Counted from the first letter of the stretch, positions 44,314 through 54,293 are shown. The stretch is DNA of 64,000 nt from JACOND01 sp965202795 (GCA_965202795.1 OZ241848.1:2108001-2172000), one strand, 5' to 3'. Notes: generated by a model not told the origin, from the letters alone. A program made the numbers and translations.

Positions 44314-44838
44314 TCAGGAATTGACCAGGGTCACAGACAGCGCCCCGCTGCTCCTCTCATCCGCGCAAAGACGCAGCTTCCTCCATGCCCCTCTTTTTGA
44401 ATAAGCATGCTGGCGGGCTTTCCACCCCTTTTTTCCAAAAACCTTGAGGCCGGAGCTGTCCGCCACAACATAAAGGCTCCCCTTTGCTTTCCCCGGTTTT
44501 CCTCTGCCCCCGCGCGGCCTAACCCCGCCGCTGCTGCCAAAACGGCGGCTCAAAGTGGAAAAGTGAGGGATCTTAATGTCTCCAAAACCAGCCAGCTTAA
44601 AAAAACTCTGGGCAAAGCCCTGAACAGAGCGGAGCGGCATTTTGTATTTAGACCGAATCAAAGACAAAATCTCAATGGCTGTATCTGAATACACTCTCTG
44701 AAAGCCGCCGCGGCCCGAAGCCTCGCTGTTATACCAGGACGAGTCCATTTCCTTGGAAAACAGAAAAGTTATGGAGCCTCTGCCGGCGAGCTCCTGATTA
44801 TGGACTTTCCATTTTATCTTTCTTTTTTTTGCTGCCAT
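44314..44838 (-). pseudogene. IS5-family transposase, C-terminally truncated
   Basis: 174 codons from the ATG at 44838 (after GAGGAGG). The sequence follows the IS5-type pattern: RGSITFLFSKEMDSSWYNSE, VYSDTAIEILSLIRSKYKMP, PHFSTLSRRFGSS, then VADSSGLKVFGKKGWK with the first catalytic Asp and YSKRGAWRKLRLCADE. It stops shortly after, so the second and third catalytic acids are missing. Full-length relatives are near 300 residues. It is dead, and marks one side of the AT-rich island. Confidence 0.8.
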
Positions 44839-45415
44839 TTCCGCCTCCTCTTTATGGCTTATTATCAAACACAGCGCCAATAAAGCGCAAACAGCGCCAG
44901 CCTTTAGTCTAGAAATGCCCTTAAGCCAGCCCTCCTCTAATTTTCTTTGTTTCCGCCAAAAAAGCCAGCCGCGGCGCGGCAAACTCTTCCAAAATGGAAT
45001 ATTTTTGCCTTGAAGCGCCCACAAGGCCCGCCTTGCTCTGCCGCCAGAGCAGATCTTTGGAGAAAGCCAGCCAGATCCCCGCGCTGAACTCCTGTTTTTG
45101 CCTCAAAAAGCCAGCCAGACCCCCGCGCTGAGCCTGCTTGCGGGGGGGAACAGCCGCCAAGCCATCTATTGAAACAGGCCGCGGCCGCAGGCCAGTCCTT
45201 TGGACAAGCCTGCCGCTCCGCGAAACAGCCGCTAAGCCAGCTATTGAAACAGGCCGCGGAAACAGCCGTCCAGACAAACGCCGGCGCCGAGCCTCTGCTT
45301 TTTCCCGCAGCTCCAGGGCTGGAAAGCCGGGCAGTCATTTTAATGAAGCCTCCCCGCAGCAAGCCGCGGGGGAATTAAATCCAAAACGATTAAAACCAAA
45401 AATCAGATTTTTTTA
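44839..45415. repeat. repeat-rich gap left of the island
   Basis: No gene is supported in these 577 bases. It holds two copies of an AGCCAG-N2-ATTGAAACAGGCCGCGG block (about 45152-45186 and 45223-45257), two or three copies of the GCCAGA(T/C)CCCCGCGCTGA-type repeat (about 45075-45136), also found at 56225 and 62637, and the hairpin shared with 15615 (about 45350). Confidence 0.6.
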
Positions 45416-45444
45416 TTGACAGGGCTTCAAATTTTCTGTATGCG
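45416..45444 (+). promoter_or_regulatory. predicted promoter of the SIR2 gene
   Basis: TTGACA (45416-45421), a 17-base spacer and TATGCG (45439-45444), in A/T-rich surroundings, 45 bases before the SIR2 start codon. The layout is like the promoter at 17652. Confidence 0.55.
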
Positions 45445-45489
45445 CTTAATATATGGCCGGGTTTTGCCCTTTCAGCCAGCATTGAGTCT

Positions 45490-48400
45490 ATGATACAGCT
45501 TGTTCCAAATGGCCCTTATCTGCCTGAAGAGATTGAGCAGGCTCTAAGAAATGATGAGCTGGTGTTTTTTTGCGGCGCCGGCGTCTCGGCTCAAAATGGC
45601 CTGCCTTCGTTTAAAGGCCTGGTTGAAAAAGTCTGCAAAAAACTCCTCATAAACATAGATAAAGAGCCTCTGTTAAAGGAGGCGAAAAAGACAAAAAGCT
45701 ATGACGGCATTTTGGATATAGTTGAGGGAAACCAAGATTTTTCAGTTGAGCGAAAAGCTTTAAGAAAAAAAGTCATCCGCATTTTGAGCCAAACCCAAGG
45801 CGAGCCGGAGATTCACAAATCCCTTTTAGAGCTTTCTGCCCTGCCGGATGACAGAGGCCACCGGCTGGTCACAACCAATTTTGACAGGCTGTTTTTTGAA
45901 GCGGGGCTTAAGCCTGAGCTTGCAGACATCGCTCCAAAGCTTGCGCCGCCAAGAAAAAAAGAAGCCTGGAAAAACCTGACATTTCTGCATGGCGTAATTG
46001 ATGAGCAACAAAATCCGGATGGCGCCAGCCTTGTCCTTACAAGAAAAGATTTTGGCCTGGCCTATTTTTATGATGGCTGGGCCGCCCGCTTTATTATCCA
46101 GCTTTTTCAGGACTGGACGGTATTGTTTATCGGATACAGCGCGGATGATCCTGTGGTGAGCTATCTTCTCTCGGCAATCAGCTATGAAAATCAGAGAAGA
46201 AGAGCAAACCTTAAAGCCTCATCCGGCATAAAAAAGGGGGGCATCAAGCCCTCAATATACGCCTTTGCCGGATATGAGACAGGCAAAGAGGAAGAGACAA
46301 GAAACAAATGGACATCTAAGGGAATTGAGCCTGTGTTATACAAAAAACAAGAAAATGATCATTCTCTTCTCTATAAAACCATCAAGGAATGGGCGGAGCA
46401 AAAGAAAACAGGCTTAAGAGGCAAAAAACATTGGCTGAAAGAGCATCTGAAAGGCTCTTGCAAAGAAACTGACAAAGGAAAAGCGCAGACTTTTATTTCA
46501 CGCTTGAAAACAGATCAAGATATAGCCGAATATTTTCCGCAAATAAATTATTCTGAAAGCTCTGATTCAAAAAAATTTAAGCCAGCTGATATAAGCTGGC
46601 TGAATGCCTTTTCTGAATCAACTTTTTCTGAACCAACAGGCTCAGAAAAAAAGAAGCCCAAAAGCAATTCATTGTTAGCTCCCAGACCCAAAGCGCCCGC
46701 TGAAAAAAATTTTTTGGAAAAACTGAACTTCCGGACAAAGGCTGCTCAGACAGGGCGCCTCGCTTTTTGGGAGCCTTTGACGCGCTTTGAGATTGCCGCT
46801 GCCAGATGGCTTCTGCATCATTTAGACAAAAAAGAGCTGATCCACTGGCTGATAGACAAATTGCCGCGGGGCGCAATATCCCTTCATCCAGAATTTAAGC
46901 GAATGATCGAGCTTAAATTAAGAGCCATCAGCAATCCAAAAGAAACGCTTGGAGAAAGACAGTTTTTGTTTTGGCAAATTCTTATGAGTCAAAAAGAGCG
47001 CTTAAATGCGGGCATCGGCTTTGGAGGAAATTTCTTAATGCATGATATCAAAACAAGCTATTCCCATGTAAAAATGCAAAGGCTTTTGCATGCTCTGGAG
47101 CCTTATATTGTATTTGAAAAACATTTTTCTTCCAAAAAGCTTTTGAAGCTTGAGGGCCGGCCCGATATTGACACAATTTACAAACCGGCGCTAATGATTG
47201 ATATGGATTATTATCCCTCCAGATCAGAAATAAAAAATGAGGATGTTTTGCTCCGCCATGCGGAGGATTTTTCCGATCTGCTGAAAAAAGCCATGGAGCT
47301 TGCCAGTTTTTCAGGGATCATTCAAAATGGAGAGGATCCGTTTTTTATTCTCAGGCCCTCCATTGCCTCTCACAGCCAAAATAGAAACTTTGAATCCTGG
47401 CTTTATTTGATTGACCTGGCGCGGGAGAGCTTTGACGCGGCTTTGAAAAAAGACACAAGCCTTGCCGGCCTTTTGCTGAGCAAATGGCAGCGCTCTCCCT
47501 TCTCTCTGTTTCAGAGGCTTATTCTTTATGCCGTGACCGAGCATAAAGAGCTGGACGCAAAACCCGCGCTTGATTTGTTTAAGAAAAACCCTTCTGTTTT
47601 ATGGTCTGTGACCTGCCGGCATGAAGTTTTAAAATATTTAAGCGGGCGGGCGCATTCAAAAAAAGAGGCAGCCGAGCTTTTGGATTTGATTTTTAAAGGC
47701 CCTCCCCGCTCAATGTTCAAAAAAGATATTGATGAAAAAATCTTGACTGAGCATAATGAAATAGAAATGCATAAAAGATTATTTCATATTAAAATCTCCG
47801 GCGCTCAGCTCTCAAAAAGCGGGGAAGAGCTTTATCAGGATATCCAGAAAAGATACGGCCTGGGACGGGGGCCAAAAGACAAAAATGCTGATTCCCGCAA
47901 ATTTCCTTTTTATAGGACAGGGCCTAAAATTTTAGGCTCTGAAAATCGCTATCATAACTCAAGCAATGAGGAAATTTTTGATGACATCAAACGCGCGGAG
48001 ACAGACTATGACATGCAGACAAAAAGAGAGAATTTTCGCGAGTTTGTCAAAAAAGATCCAGAAGGAATCAAAAAAGGCTTTGAGATTCTCTCAATGTTTG
48101 AGGACAATGATTTAAATTCCGCCCCTTTTTGGAGCGTGTTTTTATTTGAAATCTCCATGTCAGGAGATATGCAAAAAGGCAGTGAGCATTTTTTAAAATC
48201 CCTAAAAAAAACAGAAAGCTTTAATGACAGCTTCATAAAAGAATGCCTTTGCTCTTTGATACACGGATTAAGCCAAAAGGCCGGGGTTGTTTATGAAAAA
48301 GAGGGCCAAGGGTATTTTAAAAAATGGTGGCTTAAGCTCTGGCAGCTCAGCGCTGAAAATTATAAAAGCTCAGAAAAAGAATCTGATTTTTCATCTCAGT

Positions 48401-49404
48401 CGCTCAATTCAAATTTTGGCAAGCTTTCAGAGATCATATTTCAGATTTTATGGAATGCATTCCCTGATTCCAAGTCTTCAAAAAACGCCAAAATGCCAAA
48501 AGAGATAAAAGATTGTTTTAAAATCATGATTCAGGGAGGGAAAGAAAAAGACCCCTCCGCTCTTTTTAATTTTGGCTTTTATTTATGGCATCTATGGCAT
48601 TTAGACAGGGGATGGACAATGGAAAGCCTAAAGCCTTTAATGGATTGGAAGAAAATAAAAACAAACAGAAAAGCTTATCAGGCTTTATGGGAGGGATATT
48701 TTCATCGGGTGCTTTTAAGCCCTGATTTTGCCACTGACTTTAAAGAGGAGTTTTTTCATCTTCTTCTTTATGGAAAAGATCTCTGCAAAATGAAAGAAGG
48801 GGGAATAGGCAGGGCGAAATATCAGTCAGCGCTTGTGGAAATCTTTTTTATTTTAACCGGCGGAAGATGGGTTCCAAATATCTTTAAAAGAGATAAGATC
48901 GAAGAAATCATCCGCGCCTTTGATGATGCGGGATTCTGGGAAAAGCTTGCCAGAAAGATCTGGGTCCAGCTAAAAGATTCAGAAAAAGAAAAATCCCCCG
49001 TCTTATGGTCTGAAAAAATCAGGCCTTGGATAGACAATTTTTGGCCGCCGCAGGCCAGTATGAAAACCCATGAAACAGCGGGATATTTGTCTTTGGCCTC
49101 TCTGCATTGCGGAGACAAATTTCCTGAAGCTTTAATGTTTTTGAAAGATAAAATTGAGGGCGCTTCCAGCGAAAATCAAGGTGATATTGTTTATCATATA
49201 GAAAAATGCAATAAGAAGTTTGATGTTTTTAAGAATCATCCAAAGGAGCTGCTGCAGCTTTTAATGTGGAGCTTTCCTGAAAGAAAAATTTGCCCTTTCT
49301 TCAGTGAAACAATAAAAGATGTTTTGGATACTATAAAAAAAGAAAATCCAAAAATTGAAGCAGACAAAAATTACAAAAACCTGCGGGAAAAGCTTCCTGA
49401 ATAG
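45490..49404 (+). CDS. large SIR2-domain protein, probable antiphage effector
   Basis: A 1304-residue protein. The N-terminal 290 residues are a SIR2-like NAD-binding domain: FFCGAGVSAQNGLPSFKGLV (GAGxS at 29-33), TTNFDRLF (128-132), LHG with the probable catalytic His167 and FIGYSADDP (213-221). Defence SIR2 domains usually deplete NAD+ during infection. The remaining 1000 residues are helical with no Walker A motif, so this is not a STAND/Avs protein. The size and layout fit the defence-associated sirtuin (DSR) type in broad outline. The start ATG at 45490 follows no strong ribosome site. Codons are A/T-rich compared with the left flank. Confidence 0.8.
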   Translation: MIQLVPNGPYLPEEIEQALRNDELVFFCGAGVSAQNGLPSFKGLVEKVCKKLLINIDKEPLLKEAKKTKSYDGILDIVEGNQDFSVERKALRKKVIRILSQTQGEPEIHKSLLELSALPDDRGHRLVTTNFDRLFFEAGLKPELADIAPKLAPPRKKEAWKNLTFLHGVIDEQQNPDGASLVLTRKDFGLAYFYDGWAARFIIQLFQDWTVLFIGYSADDPVVSYLLSAISYENQRRRANLKASSGIKKGGIKPSIYAFAGYETGKEEETRNKWTSKGIEPVLYKKQENDHSLLYKTIKEWAEQKKTGLRGKKHWLKEHLKGSCKETDKGKAQTFISRLKTDQDIAEYFPQINYSESSDSKKFKPADISWLNAFSESTFSEPTGSEKKKPKSNSLLAPRPKAPAEKNFLEKLNFRTKAAQTGRLAFWEPLTRFEIAAARWLLHHLDKKELIHWLIDKLPRGAISLHPEFKRMIELKLRAISNPKETLGERQFLFWQILMSQKERLNAGIGFGGNFLMHDIKTSYSHVKMQRLLHALEPYIVFEKHFSSKKLLKLEGRPDIDTIYKPALMIDMDYYPSRSEIKNEDVLLRHAEDFSDLLKKAMELASFSGIIQNGEDPFFILRPSIASHSQNRNFESWLYLIDLARESFDAALKKDTSLAGLLLSKWQRSPFSLFQRLILYAVTEHKELDAKPALDLFKKNPSVLWSVTCRHEVLKYLSGRAHSKKEAAELLDLIFKGPPRSMFKKDIDEKILTEHNEIEMHKRLFHIKISGAQLSKSGEELYQDIQKRYGLGRGPKDKNADSRKFPFYRTGPKILGSENRYHNSSNEEIFDDIKRAETDYDMQTKRENFREFVKKDPEGIKKGFEILSMFEDNDLNSAPFWSVFLFEISMSGDMQKGSEHFLKSLKKTESFNDSFIKECLCSLIHGLSQKAGVVYEKEGQGYFKKWWLKLWQLSAENYKSSEKESDFSSQSLNSNFGKLSEIIFQILWNAFPDSKSSKNAKMPKEIKDCFKIMIQGGKEKDPSALFNFGFYLWHLWHLDRGWTMESLKPLMDWKKIKTNRKAYQALWEGYFHRVLLSPDFATDFKEEFFHLLLYGKDLCKMKEGGIGRAKYQSALVEIFFILTGGRWVPNIFKRDKIEEIIRAFDDAGFWEKLARKIWVQLKDSEKEKSPVLWSEKIRPWIDNFWPPQASMKTHETAGYLSLASLHCGDKFPEALMFLKDKIEGASSENQGDIVYHIEKCNKKFDVFKNHPKELLQLLMWSFPERKICPFFSETIKDVLDTIKKENPKIEADKNYKNLREKLPE

Positions 49405-49578
49405 CCCCTTCCAGCCAGCTTGAATTTGCTGTTATGCCAGCTGCTCGGTTTTTTTAGATTTCGCCTTTTTCCGGCTTTTTGCTGTTTTTCTGCCTAAAAG
49501 CTGTGTTTTTATTGAATAAGAGTTCTCATTCTAATGCTTTTGCGGATAATTATTTCCAGGCGGTCTCTTTAATTTTTT

Positions 49579-50184
49579 TCAGAGACAGAGCGGTTTTTTA
49601 GACGAAGGCGGGCGATTTTTCAGCCCTGCAAGCTTTTGCTTTAATTTAGCTGAAGAAAAAACTTTCGTTTCGCTTGTCAGTCCTGCTCCACCCAGACTGC
49701 AGCTCAATTTGTGTTCCAAATATTCCACTATTTGATCTATAGCTTTAACATTATCTTCTTGATTTTTCCCTGTTTTAATGACAAGCCAAAAGAAAAATCT
49801 TCTTCCCTTCAGGTTGTCTGCTGTTTTTCTGCTTTTTTGAGCCAAAAAGCATAATATCAAACGCGCCCCATAAACTTTTAAACAGTTTTCCCGCCTTAAA
49901 AGATCTATTACAACCTCTTGATTATGGCCTTTGTCTTTTAGAAGACTGTTTATTGTCCTTTTAAGATCAGTATCCTCGATCAAAACAGCTATATCCGCTT
50001 GGTTTGCTTCGATATACAGATAATCACAGCAGGAGGGAGTTCCAAGCCCCGCCTTTTTTGCCATTGGCTCTGCGCTTTCCCCTCCATCCATGCGATAGCC
50101 GAAAAAAGGCAGTGGCTCCCGCTCAAAAGCCAGTTTTATTTTTTCTTTAAAAAGAGATAAATCAACAGGTTTTGAATCAGCCAT
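49579..50184 (-). CDS. unknown protein, last gene of the ATPase operon
   Basis: A 201-residue protein that I do not recognise. The middle has a pattern of strands and acids (CDYLYIEANQADIAVLIEDTDLK, split here as CDYLYIEAN and AVLIEDTDL) that could be a nuclease-like core, followed by KVYGARLILCFLAQKS and RRFFFWLVIKTG, both beta-like. The tail is basic. It lies 108 bases after the second ATPase on the same strand and is probably cotranscribed. Low confidence on any activity. Confidence 0.5.
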   Translation of the reverse strand: MADSKPVDLSLFKEKIKLAFEREPLPFFGYRMDGGESAEPMAKKAGLGTPSCCDYLYIEANQADIAVLIEDTDLKRTINSLLKDKGHNQEVVIDLLRRENCLKVYGARLILCFLAQKSRKTADNLKGRRFFFWLVIKTGKNQEDNVKAIDQIVEYLEHKLSCSLGGAGLTSETKVFSSAKLKQKLAGLKNRPPSSKKPLCL

Positions 50185-50292
50185 TTGCCGTCCCGTATCT
50201 AATTTTTCCAGGAATTTTCTAAAAAATTTGCGCCTTATGATGGAAAGACAACTCTAAAAAATTCTCTTTCTTAAAAAAAAAAGCCAAAGGCA

Positions 50293-52188
50293 TCAAGAGC
50301 GCCGGCTATCTCCTGTGTCCCGGTTTTCTGATTTTGCCCCCTCCAAAAACAGTTTCAAAAACGGCTTGGCAAGGTCTTTTTTAATGAGGCGGATTTGCTC
50401 CCGCATGTTTTTGGCCGGCTCCACAGAGGAGGCGGAGCCGTCCTCTTGAAGCGCCAGCTGATTCAGGGCAATTAGCTTTTTATCTTCAGGGCGCTCTTCC
50501 AGGCGCTCCTCCAGCCATTTCAGCATATCAATGCTGTGGGTTGCGATAACCACAAAAGCTCCCGCTTTGGCCAGGCGGAAGAGAATTTTCATCATTTCCA
50601 TCTGCCATGCGGGATGCAGGCTGGTTTCCGGCTCGTCAATAAACAAAACTGTCCCTTTGTCCAAAGCCTTTTTTTCTATCAAAAGGGCCAGCAGGCCCAA
50701 GGGCGCGATGCCCGCTGCTGTTAAAGGAAGGGAATGCCGCTTTCCTCCAAACTCTTTAAAATACAGATTGCCAGAAACATCAATAATTATTTTTCCCTTT
50801 ATGATTTTTTGAGTTATTTCCTCAAAAATTTCAGGAAAAGCCATTTCCCCTGAAAGGCTGTCCCGCAGCCGCGCGGCCAAATCAATAAAATGCTTTGGAA
50901 TCAAAAGGCTTTTTCTGCCGGAAAAGCGCAAGTAAGACAGCCTCTCCCCCGCTCTTAAAAGCGGCTCTTTCAGCTTCCAGTAAAAGGGCGATTCAATAAA
51001 AATTGCCCCTGATTTAGCCTGCAGCTCCGCCAGGCCGGCGGATGAAAAATCAGACTGAATCCGCTCCGCTTTCAGGCTGATTTTGCATATAGAGAAATTA
51101 TCAGAAGATTTTTTTCCCCCTGCCGCCTTTTCAAAGGAAATATGAGCTTCTTTTTCCGTGTCGCCCTTTAACTCCCGCAAAACAGGGGCCTGAAAGTTTT
51201 CTATAAAGCTGCTTTTCAAAATCAGGGAAATCCCCTCTCTTTGAAATCGCGCAAAATCCCCGCTTTTTATTTGTTTTAAAATTTTGACACCCTGCTTTAT
51301 ATTTCGCGCTCCGCTGTGGATAACAGGCCTGATGTCTTGACTAAAGGGATTCTCTTTAGCAAAAGAATCAGAAATTTCTCCATAACCAAGGGAAAAAGCA
51401 AGATGATTAAAAAGCTCAAGACAGTCCAAGCTTGATTTGATCAGCTGTTTTAAAATTTTATCAAGCTTTTGATCAAAGCTGTCTGAAAGGGAATGGGCGC
51501 TTTCTTTTTTTTGCTCTGGATTTTTCGCCTCAGTGTTTGCGGATTCGGAGTTAGACTCATCACTCAAGGCGCCGCCGTCAAGAGGCGCTTCTTTATGAGC
51601 CAGGCGGAAAAGATCTGATGCCCGCTCTGGAAAAGCATGAGGTCCTAAAGCAGGCATTTTATCAAAATCAGAGCATAACAGCTTAAGGTTTTCTATATCC
51701 GCGCTTATTTTTTGCGCTTTTGGCTGAAGTTTTTTCACAAGATTTTCGTTTCTGCTTATAATTTTATCTTCCCTCTCTGTCTCTTTTAACTTCTCTTGAA
51801 TTTGTTTCGAGAGATGTTTTCTTTTTCTCGCAAGTTCAAAATTTTCCTCATGAGTTTTTACTTCCTCTGCTTTTCTCTCAAGTCCTTCAACCTCAATATA
51901 TTCAGGCAATTCCTGTTCCTGTCTTTCAAGTTTTATGTCTATTATTTCCATATTCAAATTCTCAGCAGCGCGGGCTAAATCCTCCCGGCCTCTCATCAAA
52001 GGCTCCAGTTTATGGCGCATATAAGCCCATGTTGGCTCGCCGCCGAAAGATCTGAAAACAGAATACAGGGTTTTTGAGACAAAGCTTTTGCCGGAGCTGT
52101 TGGGGCCGGCCAGAACAGTCAAAGGCCGAAAAAAGAGGCTGGCGCCTTTCAGCTTGCCAATATTATCAATTTTGACTTTAAAATTCAT
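50293..52188 (-). CDS. AAA ATPase with coiled coil (AAA_15/OLD-like)
   Basis: A 631-residue ATPase of the SMC/RecF-like group. Walker A is GPNSSGKS (28-35), and Walker B is GTVLFIDEPETSLHP (512-526), followed by FVVIATHSIDML. The middle (about 85-185) is a Lys/Glu-rich coiled coil, and a second helical part lies at about 215-320. Such ATPases sense or drive nucleases in several defence systems (OLD, Gabija, PARIS, Septu). The start ATG directly abuts the TAA of the PIN-like gene, so the two are coupled. Confidence 0.85.
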   Translation of the reverse strand: MNFKVKIDNIGKLKGASLFFRPLTVLAGPNSSGKSFVSKTLYSVFRSFGGEPTWAYMRHKLEPLMRGREDLARAAENLNMEIIDIKLERQEQELPEYIEVEGLERKAEEVKTHEENFELARKRKHLSKQIQEKLKETEREDKIISRNENLVKKLQPKAQKISADIENLKLLCSDFDKMPALGPHAFPERASDLFRLAHKEAPLDGGALSDESNSESANTEAKNPEQKKESAHSLSDSFDQKLDKILKQLIKSSLDCLELFNHLAFSLGYGEISDSFAKENPFSQDIRPVIHSGARNIKQGVKILKQIKSGDFARFQREGISLILKSSFIENFQAPVLRELKGDTEKEAHISFEKAAGGKKSSDNFSICKISLKAERIQSDFSSAGLAELQAKSGAIFIESPFYWKLKEPLLRAGERLSYLRFSGRKSLLIPKHFIDLAARLRDSLSGEMAFPEIFEEITQKIIKGKIIIDVSGNLYFKEFGGKRHSLPLTAAGIAPLGLLALLIEKKALDKGTVLFIDEPETSLHPAWQMEMMKILFRLAKAGAFVVIATHSIDMLKWLEERLEERPEDKKLIALNQLALQEDGSASSVEPAKNMREQIRLIKKDLAKPFLKLFLEGAKSENRDTGDSRRS

Positions 52189-52662
52189 TTATAATTTCCT
52201 GGGACAGGCGTTTTTTAAAAGCTTTTCTGTTTCGCTTCGCTTTTTTTGCTTGTTATAAATTTTTCCGCCAATGATTTTTTTAAAATCCTTTATCAAAGGT
52301 TTATCTTTAGTCGCCAGCAATTTTGCGCCTGAGGCCAGGGCCAAAGCCAGAATATGCGGGTCATTTGATTTTAATCTCTTTATCTTGTTTTGCTGTAAAA
52401 TTTTTGGGAGCTCTTGATTTTGAGCGTCTTCCACTCTCTGCTTAGGTATCCATAAAATAGAATTCGCTGAGTTTGCGCTGCCTGCCCGCCTTCGCTCTCT
52501 CTGCCATTTTTTTATCAGAGGCTCCTGCTCCGCTTGAATTTCAGGGTGGTTTGAAGTGATAATCTGTCCGTTTTGATTGTTTATCCAGTTATGGACCGGC
52601 AGCATATCTGGCTTTTTGCTTAAAAAATTCCCCCACTGACTGGCGCCCAAGAGCATGCGCAT
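52189..52662 (-). CDS. PIN-like protein between two ATPases
   Basis: 157 residues from the ATG at 52662; an in-frame TTG at 52692 is possible and would sit in the duplicated copy of the ATPase tail. The C-terminal half matches the PIN nuclease pattern: LKSNDPHILALALASGAKLL, ATKDKPLIKDF. The N-terminal strand reads MRMLLGASQWGNFL, where the first catalytic Asp of PIN domains (LLDAS) is Gly. It could be inactive or rely on other acids. It is the product of a local partial duplication, see 52620-52850. Confidence 0.65.
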   Translation of the reverse strand: MRMLLGASQWGNFLSKKPDMLPVHNWINNQNGQIITSNHPEIQAEQEPLIKKWQRERRRAGSANSANSILWIPKQRVEDAQNQELPKILQQNKIKRLKSNDPHILALALASGAKLLATKDKPLIKDFKKIIGGKIYNKQKKRSETEKLLKNACPRKL

Positions 52663-52850
52663 GTCTTTCTTTTTCCAGAGGTCAGTCCTCAATCCCTAAA
52701 AACCTGTCAGTCTCTTTTAAATGGACGGCTCATATCCTTTTTTTTTCTTAAAAAATTCCCCCACTGACTGGCGCCCAAGAGCATGCGCATGTCTTTCTTT
52801 TTCCAGATGTCAGTCCTCAATCCCTAAAAACTCGTCAGTCTCTTTTAAAA
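52620..52850. repeat. 128-base-offset partial duplication
   Basis: About 102 bases starting at 52620 recur from 52748 with three or so mismatches. Each copy holds the end of the first ATPase gene (FLGIED, stop) and the start of the PIN-like gene (MRMLLGASQ). The copy next to the ATPase gives a truncated PIN start of about 27 codons; the second copy continues into the intact gene. Confidence 0.9.
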
Positions 52851-54258
52851 AGAAGTCTCTGTAGCCTTGTGGAGCGCCGATCATATCCCCTTTCTCGTCA
52901 AAAGATATATTATGCGCCCGCGCTCGTCCGTCTTTGGTCTCAAGATAAATCAGCGAAACATCCTCTTGGGGAATACTCCCCCGGCGAATCTCTATGCGGG
53001 CCCGATCCACCATATAGTCGCTGTGAGTCTCAATCAAAAAGGATTTTTTCATAGTTTTGGCGCTCTCTATAAAAAGGGAGGCCAAAGCCGCCTGAGCTTT
53101 GGGATGAAGATGAACTTCCGGCTGCTGCAGCAAAAGCCGGCTATCTGGAGGGGAGAGAAAAACATGTCCTAAAATAGGAAGCGTCTGGCTGATTCCATAG
53201 CCTGTATCGCGAATATTGGCGCTTGAGCCTTTGAGCTTCAGCTTAATCTGAAAAAGGCCATCTTCAAGTTTTTTGACTTCAATGTCATCAAACAATCCAG
53301 AGGATTTGCCAAATGCTTTCAGCTTTTCCAGAAGTTTTTTCCATTTTTTCTGATTTTGAGAATGTAAATTCATCAAGAGCAGGGGCATATCACTTCCTTC
53401 TGGATCATAATGATCTTTCTGGATAAAAGATTCGTAATATCTTTTAGGCTTTGAGCGGACAGGGGCTGAGTTTATAATTACCCGTGGAAAAACCGCGCGC
53501 CGAGCCTTGCGCAATGAGCGGTGAAATTCCTCTAACAGCGCGCTCTCTCTTTTATTTGGCTTTTTTTCTCCCTGAAGAATAATGCCTGTTTCCATTAGCC
53601 AAAAAAATCTCAGAGGATTAAACAGAAATGCAGATTCATAAGAGTTTGAAGACTTTATTTTAAGTTTGTTTAATTTGTCTTTTCGAGAAACAAAGGCACA
53701 AGTCCAATTTCCATTTTTATATTTAAAATCCGCCTTTATGCTTTTAGCGGCAATTTGTATATGATTCACTATTGGCTTGGCGTTTTGATCCCCGATAAAT
53801 CGAGCTGCGCATCTAAATTCAGGCTCTCCACAAGAGAGTCCAAGCTCAAAAAACAGCGGTGTTCTTTCCTTTTCTTCCCCTTCAGATCTCCTTGCAATGG
53901 TGTCAAATGAGCCCATCTCATAAGGCTCTTGATTAAAATCAAAGATATTTGCAACAGGCCTGAAGGTATTATTCATAAGCGCGTGGAAACATCCTAAAAA
54001 AGTGGTTTTGCCGGTACTGTTTTCGCCGGTTAAAAAAGTGACTGGCCGGATTTCAAATGTCTGCTCGCCGGCAAAACAGCGGACATCTTTTATTGTAAAC
54101 TGAAGGCTCTTTCTAAAACGAGGCGGCCCGCTTTGGCTTTTTTTGGGTTTTTTTTGGAGCTTTTTCTCCTGTTTATTTTTTGCGGCCGCCGCAGCCGGTT
54201 TTTTTGCAGCCCGCCCCGCTTTCGTCGGAGAGGATTTTTTAGCCTGTTTTTTTTTCAT
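52810..54258 (-). CDS. AAA ATPase (DUF3696/AAA_21-like)
   Basis: A 482-residue ATPase. The N-terminal 45 residues are Lys/Ala-rich and probably disordered. Walker A is GENSTGKT (78-85). The Walker B region reads RLLLQQPEVHLHPKAQAAL, the form seen in DUF3696 ATPases, and FLIETHSDYMVDRA follows. It starts 35 bases after the SecB-like gene. It probably hydrolyses ATP to control an attached effector; the PIN-like gene behind it is the nearest candidate. Confidence 0.85.
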   Translation of the reverse strand: MKKKQAKKSSPTKAGRAAKKPAAAAAKNKQEKKLQKKPKKSQSGPPRFRKSLQFTIKDVRCFAGEQTFEIRPVTFLTGENSTGKTTFLGCFHALMNNTFRPVANIFDFNQEPYEMGSFDTIARRSEGEEKERTPLFFELGLSCGEPEFRCAARFIGDQNAKPIVNHIQIAAKSIKADFKYKNGNWTCAFVSRKDKLNKLKIKSSNSYESAFLFNPLRFFWLMETGIILQGEKKPNKRESALLEEFHRSLRKARRAVFPRVIINSAPVRSKPKRYYESFIQKDHYDPEGSDMPLLLMNLHSQNQKKWKKLLEKLKAFGKSSGLFDDIEVKKLEDGLFQIKLKLKGSSANIRDTGYGISQTLPILGHVFLSPPDSRLLLQQPEVHLHPKAQAALASLFIESAKTMKKSFLIETHSDYMVDRARIEIRRGSIPQEDVSLIYLETKDGRARAHNISFDEKGDMIGAPQGYRDFFLKETDEFLGIED

Positions 54259-54293
54259 AATTTTCTATATATCTTCACCCTATGCCGGGGAGG

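Noticed and set aside
45490..49404. SIR2 gene as an Avs/STAND NTPase
   Set aside because: No Walker A or Walker B motif is visible in the 1000 residues after the SIR2 domain.
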